A stretch of DNA of 34,102 bases, from positions 1-34,102 of the forward strand of contig DATFXM010000164.1 of the NCBI GenBank assembly GCA_035315885.1. The letters are read 5' to 3'. The notes beneath the pieces were generated by a model that did no database searches, had not been told where the DNA came from, and saw only the letters and a program-made list of their open reading frames with translations. Positions 16,515 to 24,400 of this stretch are shown here, one piece after another; positions within the stretch are counted from its first letter, which is position 1; each line of letters opens with the position of its first letter. The position numbers and the translations under genes are program-made. The DNA is from DATFXM01 sp035315885 (GTDB lineage: Bacteria > Acidobacteriota > Blastocatellia > UBA7656).

Positions 16515-16603
16515 TTCTGAGTTCTGAGTCTGGAATCGAACTAGACGGTAAGAACTCGGCAACCGGCACTCAGAGCTAAGAACTCAGGACTCAGAACTCA
16601 ACA
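16515..16603 (+). repeat. Heptad inverted repeat between tube and chaperone genes
   Basis: The tube-chaperone gap contains GAGTTCT/GAGTCTG heptads. The exact 13-bp inverted repeat TGAGTTCTGAGTC (16518-16530) and GACTCAGAACTCA (16588-16600) encloses a 57-nt loop. It sits in the middle of the eCIS operon, immediately after the two most abundant structural genes, where a partial terminator or RNA-stability hairpin would help set stoichiometry. That role is inferred. Confidence 0.75.
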
Positions 16604-16611
16604 GGTGCATT

Positions 16612-16977
16612 GTGTTTCAAACAGAATACGAATTTACTCTTCCGCTTGGATACGTCGACAAGGAAGGCAATCTACACCGGTCGGGTGTTATGCGATTGGC
16701 GACCGCCGCCGACGAAATCCTTCCGCTTAGAGATCCTCGCGTACAGTCGAATCAGGCGTACCTGATAGTCATTTTGCTGTCGCGAGTGATCATCAAGCTT
16801 GGGTCGGTACATTCGATCAATCCGCAGGTCATCGAAGAGCTCTACGCAGCAGACCTCGCATATCTCCAGGAGTTCTACAACCGGATCAACAGAGACGGGA
16901 AGGCGAGCCTGGAAGCAGTCTGCCCAAAATGCGAGCACGAGTTCGAATTGGAGATGGCTGGTGCGGGGGGGTTTTAG
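16612..16977 (+). CDS. Tail-assembly-chaperone-like eCIS protein
   Basis: A 121-residue protein starting at GTG 16612 (FQTEYEFTLPLGYVDKEGNLHRSG). The central part (ADEILPLRDPRV, then IVILLSRVIIKLGSVHSINPQVIEELYAADLAYLQEFYNRIN) resembles the gpE/gp41-type phage tail assembly chaperones that bind the tape measure. The end carries CPKCEHEFE, half of a zinc-ribbon-like pair. It lies directly after the tube gene, the exact position of P2 gene E and lambda gene G. The last codons GCG GGG GGG TTT TAG contain a slippery heptamer in phase, with a stable stem-loop just after it; a fraction of ribosomes may shift to make a longer product fused to the next ORF. Confidence 0.82.
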   Translation: MFQTEYEFTLPLGYVDKEGNLHRSGVMRLATAADEILPLRDPRVQSNQAYLIVILLSRVIIKLGSVHSINPQVIEELYAADLAYLQEFYNRINRDGKASLEAVCPKCEHEFELEMAGAGGF

Positions 16978-17129
16978 GCTACCCCCTCAAAGCGCTGTAT
17001 GAGGAGGTAGCCTTTCTCGCTTACCACTTTCACTGGCCGCCGGAGTCGGTGCTGAACATGGAACACCCCGACCGGCGGCGCTGGGTTCAGGAGATCTCGG
17101 CCATCAATCGGCGAATGAACGGAGATTGA
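16929..17129 (+). CDS. DUF6760-like ORF, possibly expressed by -1 frameshift from the preceding gene
   Basis: The conserved part, GYPLKALYEEVAFLAYHFHW, then PPESVLNMEHPDRRRWVQEIS and INRRMNG, matches the short DUF6760 proteins found in eCIS clusters. The only in-frame start codon is ATG 16929, which overlaps the chaperone gene by 49 nt and has no good Shine-Dalgarno; the 17 residues it encodes before GYPL do not look conserved. There is no start codon nearer the conserved region. A -1 shift at 16965-16971 would instead join ...MAGAGG of the chaperone to VLGYPLKALYEE. Coordinates given are the stand-alone reading; the fusion product would be 16612-17129. Confidence 0.75.
   Translation: MRARVRIGDGWCGGVLGYPLKALYEEVAFLAYHFHWPPESVLNMEHPDRRRWVQEISAINRRMNGD
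16965..17012 (+). promoter_or_regulatory. Candidate programmed -1 ribosomal frameshift signal
   Basis: The slippery heptamer G GGG GGG (16965-16971) is phased so that both GGG triplets are zero-frame codons of the chaperone gene. A 5-nt spacer (TTTTA) follows, then a stem of GGCTACCCCCTC (16977-16988) and GAGGAGGTAGCC (17001-17012), 11 of 12 positions paired, with a 12-nt loop. The minus-one frame enters the DUF6760 ORF without a stop; the zero frame ends at TAG 16975-16977. The phase, spacing and stem all fit a -1 frameshift element. Confidence 0.7.
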
Positions 17130-17138
17130 CAAGAGGCG

Positions 17139-18062
17139 ATGCGAAGCCAGTCATCCATAAATAACGCGGGTAAGAACGGAAGGCCTGCGAAAGCTTCGAG
17201 CGAAGCGTCTCGGTCCAGGGCTCTTCTGTTTGCCCGAGAGTTGGCGCGCTGGGACATTGGGTCTCGGGCTCCTCTTCAAAGTGGACGCTGGTCGCGGTGG
17301 GCTCAAAAGATTGCCGGGCGCCATCGCACGCTCGCCAGCATCTGGGGAGCTTCGGGCCTCGAGTTCATCGATCACCGCACTGGCTCGCAGGTCGTCAACA
17401 GAATTGTCAGCCAGCGCTGGTTAGCTTCGATGAACCTGTATCCGCGCATACAACTCTCCTTGCAAAAGGTCTTCGCCAGGATACCAGCGCTATCGGAGCG
17501 AGTGATCGTTCCGGGGCGCGACCTCCGAGAGACGAGACGGAACCCACTCGCACCCCCGGCGAATGTCCCGGAGACCGCCATATATAAAGGATGGCCGCGG
17601 TTTGAATACTCGACGGCGGCAGCCCCGGCGCGGTCGCGCGAGCCTCATTATCAAAACTCGAATCGAGACTCGAAACCGAATCCGGTTGAGATCTCAAGGG
17701 CAACCGCACCGCTTGTACGCGTCTTCCGCCGGCTCGAGAGCGAAGACGATCTGTTTGTAACAAGGATGGGTGGGAGGTCAATTGAGGAGACTGTAGTCGC
17801 TACGACGCAGCGGATTGTAAGGAACTGTCTGCGGGTGGAGGAGAGAAGCGTCCGGTCATTCGTTCCGGCCCCTGCGGTCGTTTACAAGCAGAGCGCGCCA
17901 CACGTGGAAATATCGGCGAGGGATCTAGACGGCGTGTTGCCAGAGCCAATGCCCAGACCGGCGCAAGCGCCCTTCATAAATGTAGACGAACTGACATCGC
18001 ACGTGATTCGCGAGATCGATCAGCGCACGACCGCCTGGCGCGAGCGAATGGGAAAGATCTAG
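17139..18062 (+). CDS. Unrecognised eCIS protein in the tape-measure position
   Basis: A 307-residue, arginine- and proline-rich protein starting at ATG 17139 behind AAGAGG. I recognise no catalytic motif, signal peptide or membrane segment. The C-terminus (FINVDELTSHVIREIDQRTTAWRERMGKI) is a compact amphipathic helix and looks like the best-conserved part; the middle is low-complexity and probably disordered. It lies between the chaperone/DUF6760 pair and the LysM adaptor. In contractile phages such as P2, that slot holds the tape measure protein, and no other tape-measure candidate is present in the window. The length and composition are unlike classic long coiled-coil tape measures, so the role is open. 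Confidence 0.82.
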   Translation: MRSQSSINNAGKNGRPAKASSEASRSRALLFARELARWDIGSRAPLQSGRWSRWAQKIAGRHRTLASIWGASGLEFIDHRTGSQVVNRIVSQRWLASMNLYPRIQLSLQKVFARIPALSERVIVPGRDLRETRRNPLAPPANVPETAIYKGWPRFEYSTAAAPARSREPHYQNSNRDSKPNPVEISRATAPLVRVFRRLESEDDLFVTRMGGRSIEETVVATTQRIVRNCLRVEERSVRSFVPAPAVVYKQSAPHVEISARDLDGVLPEPMPRPAQAPFINVDELTSHVIREIDQRTTAWRERMGKI

Positions 18063-18103
18063 AGGTCCGCTGAAGAGCCGACCTTAGAGAGTGAATTCAG
18101 AAT

Positions 18104-18775
18104 ATGCCGTTGACCAAGGCAACAATATTCGTCCTCGACCCGAGCGATCTGACGACACCAAAGGATCAGTTCGAGGTGCAGTTCAATCCGGAGGAGTATT
18201 CACTCAACAAGGACAACAACTTCGCCTCGCAAACGATCCCGGGGCTCAGCTCGCCGATTCTTCAGTTCGTAAACGGCAACCTTCGCACTTTGGAGATGGA
18301 GTTGTTCTTCGACACGGTGGATCAGCAGACCGACGTGCGAAACGAATCCAACAAGGTTGTAAACCTGCTGAACATCGACTCAAAGAGTCACGCGCCGCCG
18401 ATACTGCGTTTCGTGTGGTCTACGCTCGATTTCACCTGCGTGTTGACGCGGGCAAATCAGAAATTCACTCGGTTCATGAGCGACGGCAGTCCGGTGCGCG
18501 CTCGAGTGACGGCCAGCTTCAGCGAGTTCATCGACGGAGAGCGGGAAGCTAAAGAGGTAAACAGGCAGACTGCCGACTTCACAAAGTTCCACGTAGTCGT
18601 TCAGAACGAGACATTGAGCGCGATCGCAAGCAGTTTTTATCACAATCCACAGACGTGGCGGCCGATCGCAATCGCGAACGGCATTGACGACCCGCGATCG
18701 ATATTCCCAGGTCAGGTGCTGAAGATTCCGTCGCTCCCGTTTGTAGATCAAGACCGCGGCGAGGTGTTTAAGTAA
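18104..18775 (+). CDS. eCIS tube/baseplate adaptor with LysM domain (Afp7/Pvc7-like)
   Basis: A 223-residue protein. The N-terminal region (KATIFVLDPSD, then FEVQFNPEEYSLNKDNNF and LEMELFFDTVD) matches the contractile-injection-system tube-protein domain of Afp7 relatives. Residues about 163-212 are a LysM domain (FHVVVQNETLSAIASSFY, then WRPIAIANGIDDPRSIFPGQVLKIP). In phage tails LysM proteins (T4 gp53, P2 gpX) clamp the baseplate around the hub. The stop overlaps the next start (TAATG), indicating coupling with the hub gene. Confidence 0.93.
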   Translation: MPLTKATIFVLDPSDLTTPKDQFEVQFNPEEYSLNKDNNFASQTIPGLSSPILQFVNGNLRTLEMELFFDTVDQQTDVRNESNKVVNLLNIDSKSHAPPILRFVWSTLDFTCVLTRANQKFTRFMSDGSPVRARVTASFSEFIDGEREAKEVNRQTADFTKFHVVVQNETLSAIASSFYHNPQTWRPIAIANGIDDPRSIFPGQVLKIPSLPFVDQDRGEVFK

Positions 18776-20004
18776 TGACGCTCCCGTACGTGCCCCAATA
18801 CAAAATAACGATCGACGGCCAGCCGTTGACGCCGGCTCTGCTCGCGGCGGTCAGCAGCATCAACTATCAGGACGCGATCGAGGGGGCTGATCGCGTGGAA
18901 GTGACATTTGCAAATCAAAACTTAAAACTCCTGGATGATTTGCAACTGCAAGTGGACAACGGATTCAAGCTGTCGATCGGCTATGCGCCGGACACGCTCG
19001 AAGAGGTGTTCGTGGGTGAGATCACCGGCGTGGAGCCGACGTTCCCCAACAGCGGAATGCCGACGATCAAGGTAGTCGCCCACGATTTTCTGCAGCGGTT
19101 GACTCGAGGAAAAGCCGATCGCGCATTCTACTTGAACACGACTTCAATCAATAACTTTCCAATTCCCGACGCCATCGTAGTCTCGCTGGTCAGCGCGACA
19201 AACCTGCTCATCCCCTTTCCCGATCCGTTCGGCGGGGCACTGTCGTTTCTGGCGGGACTCGCGATCTACCTCTCCGATCCGGCGGAGGCGCAGAAGAGCA
19301 TCCGGGTACAGCAGGGCAGCAGCGACTTTGAATTTCTCTCGACCATTTCAAAAGCGAACGGTTGGGAGATGGCCATAGATCACACGAAGGAACCTCACGG
19401 CTACATACTTCGCTTCAGGTCGCTATTCCAGGACTATACGTCGGACTTTACGTTGACCTACGGAAAGTCGTTGATGGAGTTCAGTCCGAGGATAACCACC
19501 GTTGGGGACGTTTCGGGGGTAGCCGCCAGGATCTGGGTCGAGGCCATCAAAACCGAATTTGAGATTGTGGTTGGATGGGATTTCGACCGGTCGGTGTTCA
19601 CGCTGAAGGTTTCGCCCGGAATCGGCAGTTTGGAGGGAGTCCCCTCCCCTGAGGATGCTGCTGAAAAACCAAGCAAACCAAAGAAGACGCTTTCGAAAAC
19701 CGTGTCGTTCGCGCAGGCGGGTCTCAAGATACTTGCGGACCTTCTGCCCCGGCTAAACAACCGCGTTACCGCGTCCGGCAGCACGGTTGGCGACCCGCGG
19801 ATCAAGTCGGGGACGGTAATCGACGTGGAAGGCGTTGGAGATGAGTTTGGCGGAACTTGGCGCATCACATCAGCGACTCACACGTTTGGAAACGCGGGAT
19901 ACAAGACCAACTTCGAAGCACGCAAGGAAGTCTGGTTCGGCTCGCTGCCGAAGCCCAAGAGTTTGGCTGGAACGTTCAGCATTCAAGGGCAGCGACTGGG
20001 TTGA
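18775..20004 (+). CDS. eCIS hub protein (phage late control gpD/gp27-like)
   Basis: A 409-residue protein of the phage gpD/gp27 family. N-terminal YKITIDGQPL, then IEGADRVEVTFANQN and GEITGVEPTFPNSGMPTIKVVAHD are typical of the hub's tube-like domains. Later QGSSDFEFLSTISKANGWEM and the closing GTWRITSATHTFGNAGYKTNFEARKE follow the same fold. It forms the trimeric hub joining tube to spike. In AFP and PVC the hub and spike are one protein (Afp8); here they are two adjacent genes 7 nt apart, like P2 gpD and gpV. Confidence 0.94.
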   Translation: MTLPYVPQYKITIDGQPLTPALLAAVSSINYQDAIEGADRVEVTFANQNLKLLDDLQLQVDNGFKLSIGYAPDTLEEVFVGEITGVEPTFPNSGMPTIKVVAHDFLQRLTRGKADRAFYLNTTSINNFPIPDAIVVSLVSATNLLIPFPDPFGGALSFLAGLAIYLSDPAEAQKSIRVQQGSSDFEFLSTISKANGWEMAIDHTKEPHGYILRFRSLFQDYTSDFTLTYGKSLMEFSPRITTVGDVSGVAARIWVEAIKTEFEIVVGWDFDRSVFTLKVSPGIGSLEGVPSPEDAAEKPSKPKKTLSKTVSFAQAGLKILADLLPRLNNRVTASGSTVGDPRIKSGTVIDVEGVGDEFGGTWRITSATHTFGNAGYKTNFEARKEVWFGSLPKPKSLAGTFSIQGQRLG

Positions 20005-20011
20005 GGTGAGC

Positions 20012-20677
20012 ATGTCTGAAGGATTTGTTCAAAGGATGGCGAAGGCTGATGACGAGCGTCAGCCTGAAGGATTTGCGATAGCACCGGGCGTGGTGACTAA
20101 CAACCTCGATGCACTCGGTCTTGGCCGAGTCCAGGTGCGCGTGCCGCTGTTGCCGCAATTCGAACCGTGGTGCCGGATGGCTTCCGCTGGTGGAGCATCG
20201 GGACGGGGGTTCGTTTGGGTTCCGCAAATCGGTGATGAAGTCCTGGTCGCGTTTGGTCAGCACGATCAGCGCGACGCGTATGTGATTGGCGGCCTTTGGA
20301 GCACACTCGATCGTCCGCCCCTCACTTCGCCGGCCGATTTCATAGTCAAGCGCGTGATCAAGACCGGCGTTACAAGCGCAGTCGGCCACGAGGTGGAATT
20401 CGACGACGCGCTGCAGTCGATCAAGATCACTACGAGTACGCAACAGAAGATCACCATCGACCCAAAGACAATCGAGCTCACCAACACTGCGGGGACGCTT
20501 ACGATCAAAATGGACAATGCTTCGCAAACAGTGTCGATCTCGGCTGCTTTGAAGATCGAGCTCAAAGCCGCGCAAATCAGTCTTCAGGGCGCCAAGATCG
20601 ACTTAAAAGGAACGACGATCAACATACAGTCGGATGGACCGTGTGTAGTGAAGGGTCTTCCGATAAAGCTCAATTGA
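20012..20677 (+). CDS. eCIS spike protein (baseplate assembly gpV/gp5-like)
   Basis: A 221-residue protein starting at ATG 20012 behind GAGGTGAG; the longer open frame overlaps the hub gene and is not used. An OB-fold at about 20-95 (PGVVTNNLDALGLGRVQVRVPLL, then WCRMASAGGASGRGFVWVPQIGDEVLVAF) is followed by a repetitive beta-prism/needle region (QKITIDPKTIELTNTAGTL, ALKIELKAAQISLQGAKIDL). This is the VgrG/gp5-like spike that sits on the hub and carries the PAAR tip. No lysozyme domain is present. A heptad inverted repeat follows the stop immediately. Confidence 0.95.
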   Translation: MSEGFVQRMAKADDERQPEGFAIAPGVVTNNLDALGLGRVQVRVPLLPQFEPWCRMASAGGASGRGFVWVPQIGDEVLVAFGQHDQRDAYVIGGLWSTLDRPPLTSPADFIVKRVIKTGVTSAVGHEVEFDDALQSIKITTSTQQKITIDPKTIELTNTAGTLTIKMDNASQTVSISAALKIELKAAQISLQGAKIDLKGTTINIQSDGPCVVKGLPIKLN

Positions 20678-20762
20678 AAGTGCTGAGTGCTGAGTGCTGA
20701 GTTTCGGCAATTCTTTGAGACTCAAACTCGCGCTCAGAACTCAGAACTCAGACGCAGCACTT
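20678..20762 (+). repeat. Heptad inverted repeat between spike and tip genes
   Basis: Three to four GAGTGCT heptads (20678-20703) face inverted CTCAGAA heptads (20732-20751), with outer arms AAGTGCTG (20678-20685) and CAGCACTT (20755-20762). It begins directly after the spike stop and ends nine nt before the PAAR start. It is the second such element inside the operon, with the same mirrored layout as the one after the tube gene. Confidence 0.75.
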
Positions 20763-20770
20763 AAGAAAGT

Positions 20771-21052
20771 ATGCCTCCGGCAGCAAGAGTTACAGATCCG
20801 ACGGGTCATCCCGGAATGATTTCAGGGCCGGGCGTGCTGACCGTGGTTATCGGCGGGCTGGCTGCGGCGACCGTCGGTACTCAACACGCTTGCGCAATGC
20901 CACCAACCGCGGGGCCGCATCCCGCGTCGCCCATCTTGAAAGGAAGCAACACCGTGTTCATCGGAGGCAAGCCCGCGGCAAGAGTCGGAGACACAGCAGC
21001 CTGCGGCGCACCGATCATTAAAGGGGCGCTGACAGTCCTGATCGGAGGTTGA
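20771..21052 (+). CDS. PAAR-like spike tip protein
   Basis: A 93-residue glycine-rich protein (MPPAARVTDPTGHPG, then VVIGGLAAATVGTQHACAMPP, TVFIGGKPAARVGDTAACGAPI and ITVLIGG-like repeats). The repeated VxIGGxPAARVGD pattern and conserved His/Cys positions (H13, H39, C41, C77) match PAAR-type metal-binding tip proteins (Afp10-like). It caps the spike to sharpen it. It is a minimal PAAR protein with no fused effector. Confidence 0.93.
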   Translation: MPPAARVTDPTGHPGMISGPGVLTVVIGGLAAATVGTQHACAMPPTAGPHPASPILKGSNTVFIGGKPAARVGDTAACGAPIIKGALTVLIGG

Positions 21053-21064
21053 AGTCGTCTGGTC

Positions 21065-21481
21065 ATGAAAACGGTTGACGACAAAAAAGCATTCCTGGGC
21101 GTTGGTTGGGCATTTCCGACTTGTCTCGGAAAGGACGGGGTGATTTCCATCGTGGCTTTTGAAGAAGACATAAGGCAAGCGATTCGAATCATTCTCGGCA
21201 CGAATCGTGACGAGCGAGTCATGCGACCGGACTTTGGCGCGGGTCTGAATGCGTTCGTGTTCGAGCCGGTAAGCCCTACTACGATGCAGCTCGTGAAGAA
21301 GCGAGTTCAAGAGGCTCTGATCGACTGGGAGCCGCGAATCGACGTGCTCGATGTGAAGGTCACCGGCGATTCGAGCGAACACAACAAACTGTTGATTGAC
21401 GTGGAGTATCGAGTGCGCGCGACCAATACTCGCACAAATCTTGTTTACCCATTCTATCTCGACGAAGGAGCTCCGAAGTGA
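21065..21481 (+). CDS. Baseplate wedge protein, gp25/gpW family
   Basis: A 138-residue protein of the gp25-like family (Afp9/T4 gp25): EEDIRQAIRIILGTNRDERVMRPDFGAGL, then VKKRVQEALIDWEPRIDVLDV. The EPR motif, which locks the sheath-baseplate handshake in gp25, is intact (WEPRI). Its TGA overlaps the GTG of the next gene (GTGA), so the two wedge genes are coupled. It initiates sheath assembly at the baseplate. Confidence 0.95.
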   Translation: MKTVDDKKAFLGVGWAFPTCLGKDGVISIVAFEEDIRQAIRIILGTNRDERVMRPDFGAGLNAFVFEPVSPTTMQLVKKRVQEALIDWEPRIDVLDVKVTGDSSEHNKLLIDVEYRVRATNTRTNLVYPFYLDEGAPK

Positions 21482-24400
21482 TCGGCAGGCCAAGAATCAC
21501 GCTGGACTCAAGAGACGCGGCACAGATCGTGACGGAGCTGCTTGCGCGGCGGTTTGGGTATTTGCCCGACTGGAACCCGCAGGAGCAGGGAGCCGATGTT
21601 GCCTTGGCACAAATCGCGGGCCGGTATGTGCAGGCGATCATTCAGCGGCTCAATCAAGCTCCGGGCAAGAACAAACTCGCTTTCTTGGATCTCCTTGGTT
21701 TGTCTTTGGTGCCGGCCACTCCTGCTCGCGCGCCGGTGGTTTTCGGACTGGCAGCGAATGCTGCTGATGCGCAGGCGCCTGCCGGAAGTCAGCTTGCTGC
21801 GCCGCCGCCTCCGGGCTCCACCGATCAACTGGTCTTCGAGACAGAAACTGCAACTGGTGTTGCCGCCGCTAAGCTGCAACAGGTGGTCACGCTATGGCCG
21901 GGCCGAGATCAATACCTGGATCACTCAGATCAATTGCTTTCGGGGACTCCCGTCCAGCTCTTCAGAAAACCGCTGTTGCAGGACACCGAGCACGCGATTT
22001 ATATCGCGCACGATACTCTGCTTGCGATAGCTGGAAGCGCTACGATCGAAGTAGAGTTCGACCTGACACAACCGGGCAGCGAACAACTCAGCGTGCTATG
22101 GCAGTACTGGGATGGCGCGGTCTGGCGCGCGTTCAAGTCGATCAAGCCCGCCTGCTCAGAAAAAGAATCCGAGAATGCGGACAGCACTCAGGGTCTTACA
22201 CGAAGCGGTCACTATCTGCTCGAGACCGATTGCGCTCAGAGCTCAAAGCAAAGCGTCAATGGGATCGAGGCGTTCTGGATTCGTGGCTTATTGACCGAAC
22301 CTCTTATTCCCGATCCCGGCCACGTGCTGCCGCTTGTCGACCGCATCCGACTAGGCAGCGTCATATCGAACCCGCTCAAGGGCACGCTTAGCGCGGTCAT
22401 TCGCAATGATGAGCCGTTCGCAGCGTCCGGCAAATCCCGAATTCACGGCCTGGTGACAAACGAAGCAGGCGAACCGCTCGAAGCGATCACCGTGAAAATC
22501 ACCAGCCCCGACGACGACAATTTCGAGCAGATTTCAGTCCTGACAGACAAAGCAAACCCGAACAATCCAGCGATAATTCCGGGTACCTATGACTCCACGC
22601 GCGACTCCGGCGGCAACACCGTTTCGCTTCCATCGGAAGAAAACTACGAACTGCAGGTAGCGTTCCTTGCTCTGCAAGCGACCTTCAACCTGCGTGGACT
22701 CGAAGACGAACGAAACGTCGAGCTTGACCTGACATTCAATGTCGACGGCCTTGACCCGGATAAGGCTTTTGCCGACGGCTCGGCGGTGGATCTAACCAAG
22801 CCCTTCTTCCCATTCGGCCAGCAACCGCAACCGGGCTCAATCTTTTATTTCAACTCGCAGGAAGTTTTCACGAAGCCCGGAGCAAAGGTTCAAATATACG
22901 TCGCCAGGACCGCGTCCCCTCAGGACAAAGTCGATATATCCAACGTTCCGGATAACAGCACACCGGTAATCACCGATGCAAATCCCACACAGGACAAAAA
23001 CACGCTCGACCACCTGATCGATTGGGAATATTGGAACGGCACGAAGTGGATCACTCTTTTTCAATCGTCAACGACGGGCCAGCCTGCCGCCGACCTGGAC
23101 ACTACGGAGTTGATCGAGTTCACGGTTCCAACTGATATCGTCCCGACGACGGTAAACGACCAGGAAGGTTTGTGGATGAGGGCGCGACTGGTCCGCGGCG
23201 GTTTTGGGTTTACCCAACTGGTTACGTGGAAGGATGCGAACAATAACACCAACAAATTCACTTACGTGGTAGACAAGCCTCCGTCGCTTGCCGCGTTTCG
23301 CCTTGGCTACACGTGGACGTACGGCTTGTTTAGTCCCGAGCACGTCATCACTCAGAACGATTTTCAATACGAGGACCACACCTTCGAAGCGACCTGGCCC
23401 GGTGTGACCTTCCAGCCGTTCAGCATGGTGCGAGATATTACCCCCGCGCTCTATCTCGGGTTCGACAAGAAGCTGCCGGTTGATCGGATCGGTTTGTACC
23501 TGGACATCGTAGAAGACAAGACTGACACGTCGGGACCGGCATTGAGCTGGGAGTACTTCGACGGCGGCGCGTGGCGTGAGCTGGCGGTCGAGGATGAAAC
23601 GCGCAACTTGCGTTTGCCGGGAATCCTCTCGTTCATAGGCGAGGAAGACAGCCAGCCTCTTGCGAGATTTGGAACCCCCCTTCAATGGGTGCGAGGGAGA
23701 CTCAAGGAAGATGGGCCCCCAGGCGAACCTACTGTCAACGGGATTTTTCTCAACGCGGTCTATGCCTCACAGCAGCGGACGATCACCGATGCCCCGCTTG
23801 GAGCGAGCAACGGTCTTCCAAACCAGGTGCTGTTCTTCACTCAGATTCCGGTCCTTGCCGGTGAACGCATCGAGGTACAGGAGCTGTCGGGTCCCAGGGC
23901 AAACGTCGAATGGCGCCTGGTCGCGCTGTCGTTGACCAACGGCGATCAGAACGTCGTCCGTGAGCTGGAGCAATTGCTCGGTGCAGAAGGCGATCAGATA
24001 GACATCATCAAGGGCGACCTGAGGCTGCGTCGCGATAGAACAAAAAACGTGATTGAAGTCTGGGTTCGCTGGCTTGAGAAACCGAACTTCTTCAGGTCGG
24101 GCCCCGAAGACCGCTGTTATGTCATCGATCGTGCGCGCGGGTTGTTATTTTTCGGAGACGGATTCAACGGAAAGATCCCGCCGCTGAACTCTCCAATTCT
24201 CTCGAGGCGGCATCAAGCTGGCGGAGGTCTTGCGGGAAATGTTGCGGCTCGCACCATCAATCAGATCCTGGGTCCGATTCCCGGAGTGCAGTCTGTCACT
24301 AACCCTCGTGCCGCCGAAGGCGGAGCGGATGGCGAGACGATCGAAGCTCTGAGCGTGCGAGGCCCCGAGACGATCCGCCATCGTGGCCGCGCGATCACCC

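Noticed and set aside
15477..16562. 361-codon minus-strand ORF opposite the sheath and tube genes
   Set aside because: Antisense to conserved sheath and tube sequence, crosses the gene boundary and the heptad repeats, and has no recognisable motif.
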